Assembly (NCBI RefSeq): GCF_902499075.1
Contig: NZ_CABVPP010000029.1
Coordinates: 16,828-80,827, forward strand
DNA from: Burkholderia pseudomultivorans
GTDB taxonomy: Bacteria > Pseudomonadota > Gammaproteobacteria > Burkholderiales > Burkholderiaceae
DNA length: 64,000 bases
Direction of reading: 5' to 3'
Shown: piece after piece, positions 25,236-33,400 of the stretch
Layout of the letters: the number at the start of each line of letters is the position of its first letter
Numbering within the stretch: the first letter of the stretch is position 1
Position numbers and translations under genes: made by a program
Notes under the pieces: model-generated
The model's database searches: none
What the model was told of the DNA's origin: nothing
Seen by the model: only the letters and a program-made list of their open reading frames with translations

Positions 25236-25511
25236 CTCCTGCCTCTGATTATTGTCGGTTGGAAAGGGATCGGGCGGGCGCGATGGCGGATCTTTCGCCG
25301 TCGCGGCGGGGCGCCGATGTCGGGGTGCGTGTGGTGCAGCGAACGCGGCCGGCGCCGGCCGGGCTTCGTCGATCCTTGCCGCGTGGGCCACGACGAAAGC
25401 CGCCCCGCATTGTGCGGTGCACGGGCGGGCGGCGGCAAACGAGATATCCGAAAGACGTCTTGCGGTTTGCTCATCAATTGCCGGCGTGTCGCGGCCGGCC
25501 GCGCGCGTGCG

Positions 25512-26312
25512 TCAGATCGGCCTGACGAACAGCCCGACGGTCAGCGCGACGCCGATGCAGACGATGCCGATCCGCAGCACGCGTTCGTTGACGCGATGCA
25601 GCGCCCATGTGCCGAGCAGGCCGCCCGCGATCGCGCCGCCGCCGAGCGCGAGCGCCGCGCCCCAGTGCAGATGCGGCGACGTGACGAACAGCACGACGGC
25701 CGACGCATTCATCACGCCCGCCAGCGCGTTTTTCGTCGACATCGCGTGACGCGGCGACAGGCCGGCCATCGTCAGCGCGGCCATCATCAGGAAGCCGATC
25801 CCGCCGCCGAAGTAGCCGCCGTAGATCGCGATCAGGAACTGCGAGATCGCGGCCGGGACGGGGCCGAGATGTGCGGCGGCGTCGCCCGGCTTGCGAAAGA
25901 AGCTGCCCCAGGCGAACACGATCGTCGCGAACAGCACGAGCCACGGCACCAGCCTCGAGAAAATCGACGACGGGGTTTTCAGCAGCAGCAGGCCGCCGAG
26001 CGCGCCGCCGACGACGCTGATCGCGAACAGCGCGCGAAACGACAGCCGGCCTGCGCCTTGCACCATATGGCGGCTTGCCCAGCCGGTCGTGATCTGCGCC
26101 GGGAACAGCGCGACCGTCGACGTGATGTTTGCCGAGAGCGGCGACATGCCGGATACGATCAGCGCGGGCAGCGTGACGAACGAGCCGCCGCCCGCGAGGG
26201 TGTTCTGCAGGCCGGCCCAGAGACCGGCGATGATGACGAGGGCGAGCATGGGGGCGAGGGCGGCAAGGTGACTGGGCTCGCATGCCGGAAGCGGCAGGCG
26301 CGACGGACGCAT
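25512..26312 (-). CDS. TSUP (TauE/SafE) family sulfite/sulfonate-type permease
   Basis: A 266-aa integral membrane protein with about eight hydrophobic segments. It has the two TSUP repeats: GLWAGLQNTLAGGGSFVTLPALIVSGMSP in the first half and GGYFGGGIGFLMMAALTMAGL in the second. The family exports sulfite, sulfoacetate or related anions. No sulfur gene is next to it. The start is uncertain: ATG at 26312 gives 266 residues, ATG at 26249 gives 245. Neither has a clear ribosome-binding site. Confidence 0.8.
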   Translation of the reverse strand: MRPSRLPLPACEPSHLAALAPMLALVIIAGLWAGLQNTLAGGGSFVTLPALIVSGMSPLSANITSTVALFPAQITTGWASRHMVQGAGRLSFRALFAISVVGGALGGLLLLKTPSSIFSRLVPWLVLFATIVFAWGSFFRKPGDAAAHLGPVPAAISQFLIAIYGGYFGGGIGFLMMAALTMAGLSPRHAMSTKNALAGVMNASAVVLFVTSPHLHWGAALALGGGAIAGGLLGTWALHRVNERVLRIGIVCIGVALTVGLFVRPI

Positions 26313-26833
26313 CGCACGATGGTAATGCAGGATCGGCGTCGTGCGGCGCGGCTGCGATCGCGTCGTTTCAGATGCTCCGACGTCGGGGATCGGCAGCGGT
26401 GGCGGCGTCCTTGGTTCCGTGATGCGCCCGACCTGTCGATGCGCGGTCTTGCGACGTCGCGCGGCCGATGTCATTTACGTATGATGCACACGAAATAGAC
26501 TGTCCGATGAGCGGCGGGGAAAATCGGCAGCCACGCTCGGGAACGCAGTTGCCGTCGATCGGTTCGATTCCGGCCATGCAATGCCGGCGCCGTCGGGATC
26601 GGGCCGCTTTTACGGGGGATACGCATGTGCGCCGGCGGGTGAATGGGCGAACGGGCATCGATCGCGATCATGCGGCGATGCAGCGTTGGCGCTGCCCCTG
26701 CCGTATCGGCGGAGCAAACGAATTTCGCAGTCCGCATCGTGCGGCGGCTGCGCCGTTTGTCGACGACCACCATTGCGTGAACGCCTCGCGGCCGTCAGCC
26801 GGCCGTCGCGGGCGAGTGCGAGAGAGAAAAATC
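26313..26833. other. Gene-free divergent region
   Basis: About 520 bases between the TSUP gene and the beta-helix gene. The frame of the latter stays open upstream but shows no recognisable protein. I see no RNA gene or strong repeat. Promoters of both genes must lie here. Confidence 0.5.
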
Positions 26834-28114
26834 ATGAGTAAACCGTTTCATGCGATCGGCTTGAGTACTGCCGTCTTCCTGAGCTGCACGACCTGCTTCA
26901 TCGCATCGCCGGCGATTGCCATCACGCCGGCGGGCGCGTCGAGCGCGTCGTCGGTTCTGCCGGTCGTTACCGTCCGGCCGACGGCGAACGGCGACGATCA
27001 GGCCGATGCGCTGCAGGCCGCGTTCGATGCGTTGCAGCCTGGCCAGCATCTGGTGATCGCGCCGGGACGCTATGTCGTCAGCCGCTCGCTGCTGGTCTCG
27101 AAACCGGACGTCGTGATCTCGGGCTACGGCGCAACGCTGGTCGCGACGACGCCGGACGACCAGGTACTCGCGATGCAGGGCAGCGGCTCGACGCTCGTCG
27201 GCGTCACGCTGATCGGCACGGGGACCACGCGGCTGTCGGCGCTCCGGGCGTGGAAGGTGGCGGTGAGCGGCACGAACATGCAGGTGCTGGACGTCACGAT
27301 CCAGGGCGGCGCCAGCGCCGGGATCGTCGTGCTCGACGCCAGCAAGGTCGCGATCGTCGGCAATCGCGTCGACGGGACGCTGTCCGACGGCATTCACACG
27401 ACGCTGGGTTCGACCGACGTGATCGTGCAGGACAACACGGTGAAGGGCACCGGCGACGATTTGATTTCCGTCGTCAGCTACCAGGGCGACGGCCGCCTCA
27501 GCGGCAACGTGCTGATCGACAGGAATTCGGTATCGGGCAACTACTGGGGGCGCGGCATTTCGGTGGTCGGCGGGCGTGCGGTGACGATTTCGAACAACGA
27601 CGTCGCCGGCGTGCAGAAGGCGGCGGGCATCCTGGTCGCGCAGGAAGACAGCTGGCACACGTATGGCGCGTCGGACGTGCGGATCGAGAACAACGTCGTT
27701 ACCGCGATCCAGGACGGCACGAACGCGAACAACGGCCTGCCGCCCACGCAGCAGGGCGCGATCGAGCTCGATACGTGGTCGGGGGCCGTGTCGTACGTCG
27801 TCGTGAAGGGCAACCGTGTGTCGGGCTCGGGTTATGCCGGCTTCCGGGCGATCGGCAACGTCTGCCATTTCTCCGTTGCCGACAATACGTTCGCATCGAT
27901 CGCCGGCGTGCCGGTGTCGCTGCTTACGAACGGTTGTCCGGCCGCCGGCATGGTCGTGTCCGGCAATTCGATGGACGGCATCGCGCTGGCTCCGCCGGTC
28001 GGCGCGGCGACTTCGGGCGCGATCCCGGCGGGCGGGGCGGTGACGTCGTCGCTGCCGACGGTGCGCCGGTATCTGATGCAGACGAAGGCCGCGTCCGCGT
28101 CGACGCGGAACTGA
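26834..28114 (+). CDS. Secreted right-handed beta-helix protein
   Basis: A 426-aa protein with a signal peptide (about 1-29, ending SPAIA). It has a pectate-lyase-like parallel beta-helix with repeated N/D-rich turns: VAIVGNRVDGTLSDGIHT, VIVQDNTVKGTGDD, VTISNNDVAGVQKAAGI, VRIENNVVTAIQDGTN and VVVKGNRVSGSGYAGF. Such proteins bind or cleave polysaccharides outside the cell. No clear polygalacturonase or pectate-lyase catalytic motif is seen, so the activity is open. A Ser/Ala-rich C-terminus follows the helix. The start at 26834 is chosen because it places the signal peptide at the N-terminus. Confidence 0.75.
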   Translation: MSKPFHAIGLSTAVFLSCTTCFIASPAIAITPAGASSASSVLPVVTVRPTANGDDQADALQAAFDALQPGQHLVIAPGRYVVSRSLLVSKPDVVISGYGATLVATTPDDQVLAMQGSGSTLVGVTLIGTGTTRLSALRAWKVAVSGTNMQVLDVTIQGGASAGIVVLDASKVAIVGNRVDGTLSDGIHTTLGSTDVIVQDNTVKGTGDDLISVVSYQGDGRLSGNVLIDRNSVSGNYWGRGISVVGGRAVTISNNDVAGVQKAAGILVAQEDSWHTYGASDVRIENNVVTAIQDGTNANNGLPPTQQGAIELDTWSGAVSYVVVKGNRVSGSGYAGFRAIGNVCHFSVADNTFASIAGVPVSLLTNGCPAAGMVVSGNSMDGIALAPPVGAATSGAIPAGGAVTSSLPTVRRYLMQTKAASASTRN

Positions 28115-28157
28115 CGATGCGGTGTTCATCGCTCCGCGGCGCGCCGCATGCGCGCTG

Positions 28158-28724
28158 TTACGCGCCCGCGTGTGTCGGCGATCCGGATGGTTCGGTATCC
28201 GGATAGACGACCGTGCCGTCGGGCCGGATCGTCGCGCCCGCCGTGAGACGGGCGGGCTCGACGCGATTCCGGCCCATGATGTGCAGCACCGTTTCGCCGC
28301 GCGCGATCAGGTAGTCGGTGACGATGCGCCGGTGACAGCGCCACCATACGGCTTCCGAGCACATGATCGCGCAGCGTCGCCGGCGCCCCTGCGCAATCAG
28401 TTCGTCGAGACCGGCACGAAATTCCGGCGACAGCGCGTAGTCCGCGTAACGGTGAAAGCTGCGGTTGGTCCAGAAACCGTTGACGTCGTCGGGCACGTCG
28501 TGCGACTTGCCGCGCAGGCCGCCGAGCGCAGCCACATGCTCGTACGCGATATCGACCGCGGCCAGCGCATCGGGCAGCGTCGCTTCGTTGAACTGCGGAT
28601 TGGTGCGCGAGCGCGTCATCTTGCGGATATCGGCGAGCAACGCGATGTCGACCGCTTCGAGCATCGCGATGAACTCGTCGAGCGAGTGGCTGGAGTGGCC
28701 GATCGTGTAGAACGGGAGCGTCAT
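28158..28724 (-). CDS. DUF488 family protein
   Basis: A 188-aa protein of the DUF488 family: FYTIGHSSHSLDEFIAML at the N-terminus, ALLADIRKMTRSRTNPQFN, LGGLRGK, and the C-terminal Cys-containing block CAIMCSEAVWWRCHRRIV. The family is widespread, cytoplasmic and without an established function; the conserved cysteines and histidine suggest chemistry or metal binding. Its ATG overlaps the stop of the DUF2945 gene by four bases, so the two are translationally coupled. Confidence 0.85.
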   Translation of the reverse strand: MTLPFYTIGHSSHSLDEFIAMLEAVDIALLADIRKMTRSRTNPQFNEATLPDALAAVDIAYEHVAALGGLRGKSHDVPDDVNGFWTNRSFHRYADYALSPEFRAGLDELIAQGRRRRCAIMCSEAVWWRCHRRIVTDYLIARGETVLHIMGRNRVEPARLTAGATIRPDGTVVYPDTEPSGSPTHAGA

Positions 28725-28948
28725 GCGTCGCCTTCGTCGGCAATGCGTTCGAGCACGCGGCCGCGATGGGCGGCGATGTGATCGGTCCGGTCGCTCTTGA
28801 TTTCGTATTGGGGATCGTCCGGCGACGCGCGATGGCGATGGCCCTTGTAGTCGAAGTCCTGTGTATGGATCGCGATGATCGTGCCGGTGACGTAGCCGGC
28901 CTCCGAATTCCATCGGACGTGGTCGCCCAGCCTGAAGGGTTGCGTCAT
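28721..28948 (-). CDS. Small DUF2945 (HVA1-type) protein
   Basis: A 75-aa protein with LGDHVRWNSEAGYVTGTIIAIH, then a basic DYKGHRHRASPDDPQYEIKSD block, which is the DUF2945 / hypervirulence-associated TUDOR-like domain. The role is unknown. It lies upstream of DUF488 with an ATGA overlap. The ATG at 28948 is the natural start, since the conserved domain begins at once; a longer frame reaching into the insertion sequence is not credible. Confidence 0.8.
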   Translation of the reverse strand: MTQPFRLGDHVRWNSEAGYVTGTIIAIHTQDFDYKGHRHRASPDDPQYEIKSDRTDHIAAHRGRVLERIADEGDA

Positions 28949-29132
28949 GCCGTGGGTCCTCCATGGTGTTCGCCGGTTTTCGCGGGGTGCAGCGTCGATG
29001 TCGTGATGGTAGTGCACGCCGAGATTCATTATCGTCTCCGCGCGGGGGCGGATAAAGGGGGCGGCGGAGTGTGACCTGCTCCCCGCGTTTAGTACGGTGA
29101 CGGTGTAGAGTCCGTTCCAGAGAGGAACGGCA

Positions 29133-29393
29133 ATGAAAAAGCGATTCACCGAAGAACAGATCATCGGCATCTTGAAGGAAGCCGAGGCTGGCCTGAAGCC
29201 GGCGGAGCTGTGTCGCAAGTACGGCATCTCGGAAGCGACCTACTACAACTGGAAAGCGAAGTTCGGCGGGATGACGGTCTCCGAAGCTCAGCGCCTGAAG
29301 GAACTGGAGCAGGAGAACAGCAAGCTCAAGCGACTGTTAGCCGAATCGATGCTCGACAACGCCGCGCTGAAGGACCTGCTGGCTCGAAAGTAG
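29133..29393 (+). CDS. IS407-type transposase OrfA
   Basis: An 86-aa protein beginning MKKRFTEEQIIGILKEAEAG, with a helix-turn-helix (KPAELCRKYGISEATYYNWK) and a leucine-zipper-like tail (LKELEQENSKLKRLLAES). It binds the terminal repeats. In this group OrfA and OrfB are joined by a -1 frameshift to make active transposase; the stop at 29391 is immediately preceded by the slippery CGAAAG. Confidence 0.92.
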   Translation: MKKRFTEEQIIGILKEAEAGLKPAELCRKYGISEATYYNWKAKFGGMTVSEAQRLKELEQENSKLKRLLAESMLDNAALKDLLARK

Positions 29394-30259
29394 CAAGCCC
29401 GCAGGCCAAGCGCGAAGCGGTCCGGATATTGATGACCGAACGTGCCATGGGTGTTACCCGGGCCTGCGGGCTGGTAGGGATTTCGCGCTCGCTGTTCCAC
29501 TACGAATCACGCCGCCGAGTTGATGACGAAGCGCTGACTGGCCGGATGATGGCCATCGCCGCGCAGAAGCGCCGCTACGGCTATCGCCGGATTCACGTGC
29601 TGTTGCAGCGGGATGGCTGCTTCGCCAACCACAAGCGCATCTGGCGCCTGTACAGCAAGGCGGGGCTGAGCGTGCGCAAGCGGCGACGCAAGCGTATTGC
29701 GGCTGTCGAGCGCACGCCGCTGCCGTTAGCAACAGGCCCGAATCAGAGCTGGTCGATGGACTTCGTTTCTGACGGGCTGGCCTATGGTCGGCGGTTTCGA
29801 TGCCTGAACGTGGTCGACGACTACACGCGCGAGTGCTTGGCCATCGAGGTCGATACTTCGCTGCCGGGCCTACGAGTGCAGCAAGTGCTCGAGCGGCTCA
29901 AGGAGATGCGAGGCTTACCCGCATCCATCACGGTCGACAACGGGCCGGAGTTCGCTGGTAAGGTGCTGGATGCATGGGCCTACGAAGCCGGTGTCACGCT
30001 GTCGTTCATTCGGCCTGGCAAGCCGGTGGAGAATGCCTATATCGAGAGCTTCAACGGGCGGTTCCGCGATGAATGCCTGAACGAGCACTGGTTCGTCTCA
30101 ATGCGCCACGCCAAGCGGCTGATTGAGGAATGGCGTATCGAGTACAACACCGAGCGGCCTCATAGTTCACTCGGCTATCTGACGCCGGTGCAGTTCGCGC
30201 GGGCGCACGATGCAAAGCAGCAGTTTTTAACCTCGGACTCTAACTGCGGTTCGGACTAA
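29387..30259 (+). CDS. IS407-type transposase OrfB (DDE integrase domain)
   Basis: About 290 residues in the -1 frame relative to OrfA. It contains the HTH_21 region (RRYGYRRIHVLLQRDG) and a retroviral-type integrase core with the DDE residues in WSMDFVSDGL, TVDNGPEF and NAYIESFNGRFRDECLNEH. It is normally made as an OrfAB fusion by frameshifting near 29387. The frame is undamaged, so the copy may still be mobile. Confidence 0.92.
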   Translation, partial: KVASPQAKREAVRILMTERAMGVTRACGLVGISRSLFHYESRRRVDDEALTGRMMAIAAQKRRYGYRRIHVLLQRDGCFANHKRIWRLYSKAGLSVRKRRRKRIAAVERTPLPLATGPNQSWSMDFVSDGLAYGRRFRCLNVVDDYTRECLAIEVDTSLPGLRVQQVLERLKEMRGLPASITVDNGPEFAGKVLDAWAYEAGVTLSFIRPGKPVENAYIESFNGRFRDECLNEHWFVSMRHAKRLIEEWRIEYNTERPHSSLGYLTPVQFARAHDAKQQFLTSDSNCGSD

Positions 30260-30472
30260 AACCGGGGGCAGGTCAGTGCAGCAATTCGGTCAGCTTCCGC
30301 CGATCGTGCAGTGATCTCGAGTTAAGCGAAATAGCTCCGCCTGGAAGCATGCTGTACTCGCCGGGGGCTGGGCGGCTCGTTTCGACGTCGACTGATAAGG
30401 AAACCTTTATTTTTGTCTACGGCACGCGGAATGCGGTCGGTTTCGTGCACTGACGACTCCATCGTGTTGGGT

Positions 30473-30518
30473 CGCTCGGGCCACTCCGAGGACGAGAGTG
30501 GTCGCGTTGGCCCGAGCG
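30473..30518 (-). terminator. Stem-loop after the BKACE operon
   Basis: CGCTCGGGCCA (30473-30483) and TGGCCCGAGCG (30508-30518) are an 11-base perfect inverted repeat. It starts 17 bases beyond the last gene of the minus-strand operon. A smaller nested stem CCACTC/GAGTGG lies inside. No T tract follows. A terminator is the likely role. Confidence 0.6.
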
Positions 30519-30534
30519 CTCCAGTGTGGCGCAG

Positions 30535-31464
30535 TCAGAGTCGCGTCTTGTCTCGCCCCTTGAGGCCGAGCATCTGCCGGGCGTCGTCCGGCGTGGCGAT
30601 TTCGAAGCCGAGCCGCGTGAGAACGTCGCGAATCAGCGTGACCTGCTCGGCATTCGATGTCGCGAGCCGGCCGGGCCCGATCGTGAGCGAATCTTCCAGA
30701 CCAACGCGCACGTTTCCACCCATCAACGCTGCCTGCGTGATCAACGGGATCTGGTGCTTACCCGCGCCCAGTACCGACCACTGGTAACCATCGCCAAACA
30801 GCTTGTCGGCGATGCGCTTCATGTGCACGAGATTCTCGGGGTCGGCACCGATCCCGCCGAGAATGCCGAGGACGAACTGGAGAAAGATCGGACCCTTCAC
30901 CAGCCCGCGATCGACAAAATGCTTGAGGGTGTACAGGTGGCCGACCTCGTAGCACTCGAATTCGAAGCGCGTACCGTGCGCGTGGCCAAGCCGTATCAGC
31001 ACTTCTTCGATATCGGCGAACGTGTTCCTGAAGATCGTACGACGGGTGCCTTCGATGAACTGATGCTCCCACTCGTGCTTGAATGTCTTGAGCTTGTCAA
31101 GCACCGGGAAGATTGCGAAGTTCATCGAGCCCATGTTGCACGAAGCCATTTCCGACGACGCGTCAAGCGCGCCGGCAAGGCGTTCGTCGAGCGTCATGTT
31201 GACCGCACCGCCCGTCGTGATGTTGATTACCGCATCGGTCGCCGCGTGAACCTTCGGAAGGAACTGTCGATAGGCTTCGGCGGAGAAGGCCGGGCGCCCG
31301 TCCTCGCCGTTGCGTGCGTGCAGGTGCAGGATTGCCGCGCCGGCCGCGGCCGCGGCGATCGCCTCGCGAGCGATGTCCTCGGGCGTGACGGGCAGATGAG
31401 GCGACATGCTCGGCGTGTGGATCGAGCCGGTGATCGCGCAGGTGATGATGACTTTGCGTGTCAT
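30535..31464 (-). CDS. Beta-keto acid cleavage enzyme (BKACE, DUF849)
   Basis: A 309-aa TIM-barrel enzyme of the BKACE family, whose founder is 3-keto-5-aminohexanoate cleavage enzyme (Kce). Zn ligands fit H47/H49 in AAILHLHARN and a later Glu (VGLEDS). Other family blocks are TCAITGSIHTPSMSPHLP and INITTGGA. The family condenses a beta-keto acid with acetyl-CoA, giving acetoacetate plus a new acyl-CoA. No lysine-fermentation genes are present. As the last gene of an aromatic ring-cleavage operon, its substrate is more likely a ring-derived beta-keto acid, which is inference. Confidence 0.85.
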   Translation of the reverse strand: MTRKVIITCAITGSIHTPSMSPHLPVTPEDIAREAIAAAAAGAAILHLHARNGEDGRPAFSAEAYRQFLPKVHAATDAVINITTGGAVNMTLDERLAGALDASSEMASCNMGSMNFAIFPVLDKLKTFKHEWEHQFIEGTRRTIFRNTFADIEEVLIRLGHAHGTRFEFECYEVGHLYTLKHFVDRGLVKGPIFLQFVLGILGGIGADPENLVHMKRIADKLFGDGYQWSVLGAGKHQIPLITQAALMGGNVRVGLEDSLTIGPGRLATSNAEQVTLIRDVLTRLGFEIATPDDARQMLGLKGRDKTRL

Positions 31465-31483
31465 GTGGATGTCCTCCCCGGCG

Positions 31484-32353
31484 TCAAACCGGCTCGGCGA
31501 CGACGTGGTTCTCGATGTGCCCCACGCCGTCGATCTCGACGCGCATGACGTCGCCCACGCTCAGGAAGCGCGGCGGCTTGCTTGCCACACCCACGCCCGA
31601 CGGCGTGCCCGTTGCGAGTACGTCGCCCGGTTCGAGCGTCATTACCGTCGAGAGGTAGGCGATCTGTTGCCAGATGTTGTAGATCATCTCGCCCGTGCTG
31701 ACCGACTGACGCGTTTCGCCGTTGACGATCATGCGCATTTGCAGCGCGTGCGGGTCGGCGATTTCGTCGGGTGTGACGAGCCACGGGCCGAACGGACCGT
31801 GCGTGTTGAACGACTTGCCGAGCATCATCGTCGGCGAGCGCATCTGCCAGTCACGCACGGAAACGTCGTTGCAGACCACGTAGCCCGCGATGACCGATGC
31901 GGCGTCGGCCTCCGATACGTGACGGCAACGGCGGCCGATCACGACGCCGAGTTCCGCTTCGTAATCGAGTTTGTCTGACACCTTCGGCATATGCACGGGA
32001 TCGAACGGACCGTTCACGCACGACACTTGCTTGTTGAACCAGACCTGGCTGTCGGGTACCTGGATTCCGGCCTCGATCGCTTCCTGTACGTGACGACGGT
32101 AGTTCATGCCGATCGCGAGAAACTTCGACGGATTCGGCACGGGCGCGTCGAGGCGCACGTCGGCGAGCGGGAATGTCACTGCATCGTCGATGCTCAGCTC
32201 ACGCGCGCGCCGCATCAGCGAGGGCCCACCCTGCAGCAGTTCGAGCATCGTGGTGGGCAACGTGCGATCGCTCGCATGAAGGTCAATCACCTGCTGACCT
32301 TCGACCTTGCCGATGGACTGGTGACCGAGACATTGGAACGTAACGAGCTTCAT
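31484..32353 (-). CDS. Fumarylacetoacetate hydrolase family protein
   Basis: A 289-aa FAH-fold enzyme. Conserved parts are PSKFLAIGMNYRRHVQEA, KLDYEAELGVVIGRRCRHV (acidic metal ligands), GYVVCNDVSVRDWQMRSPTM and TLEPGDVLATGTPSGVGV. Members hydrolyse C-C bonds of 1,3-diketo acids or isomerise/decarboxylate ring-cleavage products using Mg2+/Mn2+. It lies 19 bases upstream of the BKACE gene and follows the dioxygenase, which fits the step after ring opening. AGGAG precedes the ATG at 32353; the longer frame to 32398 has no such support. Confidence 0.85.
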   Translation of the reverse strand: MKLVTFQCLGHQSIGKVEGQQVIDLHASDRTLPTTMLELLQGGPSLMRRARELSIDDAVTFPLADVRLDAPVPNPSKFLAIGMNYRRHVQEAIEAGIQVPDSQVWFNKQVSCVNGPFDPVHMPKVSDKLDYEAELGVVIGRRCRHVSEADAASVIAGYVVCNDVSVRDWQMRSPTMMLGKSFNTHGPFGPWLVTPDEIADPHALQMRMIVNGETRQSVSTGEMIYNIWQQIAYLSTVMTLEPGDVLATGTPSGVGVASKPPRFLSVGDVMRVEIDGVGHIENHVVAEPV

Positions 32354-32434
32354 TTGCACTTCTCCTGAAAGATAACGGTGAGCGATAGCCATGTGCACTG
32401 CGTCGTGATTGCCATGGCTATCGGATTCGGCGTG

Positions 32435-33376
32435 TCAGACACCTTGCTCAGAGTTTTCGACCATGATCGCGGGCAGGTCGGGACCCCAGAGGTACATGGA
32501 ATCTTCCGGAGCGTGGTCTTGCGCGACCCAGTCGACGGAAGCGGGGATGTAGTCCATCGTCGCGCTGTACTCCGAAAAGCTGCCCCACGGGTCCTGCACG
32601 TAATGGAAGTAGTTCGAGCCCAGCACGTGGCGGCCGATCCCCCAGCCGTTCGTGTATCCGGCCACGTTCATCTGCATGTAGCCCAGACCTACCTCCTCGA
32701 CGGTCGGCACGTCCCAGCTCAGGTGATGAAGCGCCGGGCCCGAGCTTGCGGCGAACGCGAGCAGGTGATGGTCGCCTCCGTGCGGTGCATGGATGAAGGC
32801 GACACCGTCGCCCGAGCGGTCAGACAGGCGCAGACCAAGCACGCGCTCGCAGAAGTCGATCTGGTCGGGTACGTTCGACGTGGCGAACGCAATATGCGAG
32901 AGGCGCGTGGGCCTCACTGACGGGGTATTGCGCCGGTACGGCGCGCACCGCAGACCGTCGACAGGCAGCGATGGGCTCACGTGTTCCGCTTCGTCGAGTG
33001 TCGTCTTGACACCGGCACGGATCTGCAGCGGCATGCCATCGGGATTGCGGATCCAGAAGCCGGACGGGTCTGCATCGGGCGGCGGCGCGATCGTTTCGAC
33101 GCCGGCGGCAAGCGCGCGGCTGCGCAACGCGTCCAGATCGTCTTCGAAACAGTGCAATGTGAGCCATTCGACTTTCTTGCGCGCGCCTTCGCGCAGACGC
33201 CCCCACACATGCGGCGAGCCGAACGTACGAATCGATAGTCCCGCTGCGCCGTCCGCTTGTACGTCGAGGCCAAATGCGGTGTAGAAGTGTCTCGCCTCGT
33301 CGAGCGATGGCACCGACATGCGGAACTCGCCGATGGAATGGATGCCGAGGCGGTCGCGTCTGCGATTTTGTGTCAT
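32435..33376 (-). CDS. Two-domain VOC (type I extradiol) ring-cleavage dioxygenase
   Basis: A 313-aa protein with two vicinal-oxygen-chelate domains. The second domain carries the full metal triad expected of an active type I extradiol dioxygenase: H161 (RLSHIAFAT), H217 or H218 (ALHHLSWDV) and E269 (SFSEYSATMDY). It would open a catechol-like ring next to the hydroxyls with Fe(II) and O2. It is only distantly like the catechol 2,3-dioxygenase DmpB encoded later in this window, so it likely acts on a larger or substituted catechol. AGGAG precedes the ATG; the FMO gene ends 24 bases upstream. Confidence 0.85.
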   Translation of the reverse strand: MTQNRRRDRLGIHSIGEFRMSVPSLDEARHFYTAFGLDVQADGAAGLSIRTFGSPHVWGRLREGARKKVEWLTLHCFEDDLDALRSRALAAGVETIAPPPDADPSGFWIRNPDGMPLQIRAGVKTTLDEAEHVSPSLPVDGLRCAPYRRNTPSVRPTRLSHIAFATSNVPDQIDFCERVLGLRLSDRSGDGVAFIHAPHGGDHHLLAFAASSGPALHHLSWDVPTVEEVGLGYMQMNVAGYTNGWGIGRHVLGSNYFHYVQDPWGSFSEYSATMDYIPASVDWVAQDHAPEDSMYLWGPDLPAIMVENSEQGV

Positions 33377-33400
33377 GGTTTTCTCCTGATCGAAGGGGGC

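Larger units (their letters stand above)
29072..30275 (+). mobile_element. Complete IS3-family insertion sequence, IS407 group
   Basis: The 1,204-base element has terminal inverted repeats beginning TGACCTGCTCCCCG at the left and, read inward, TGACCTGCCCCCGG at the right. Similarity continues inward (TTTAGTACG / TTTTAGTCCG). The direct repeat AGTG is found at 29068-29071 and 30275-30278, the right copy sharing one base with the element end; this fits the four-base duplication of IS407 relatives. Both transposase frames are intact. It marks the left edge of the catabolic region. Confidence 0.9.
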
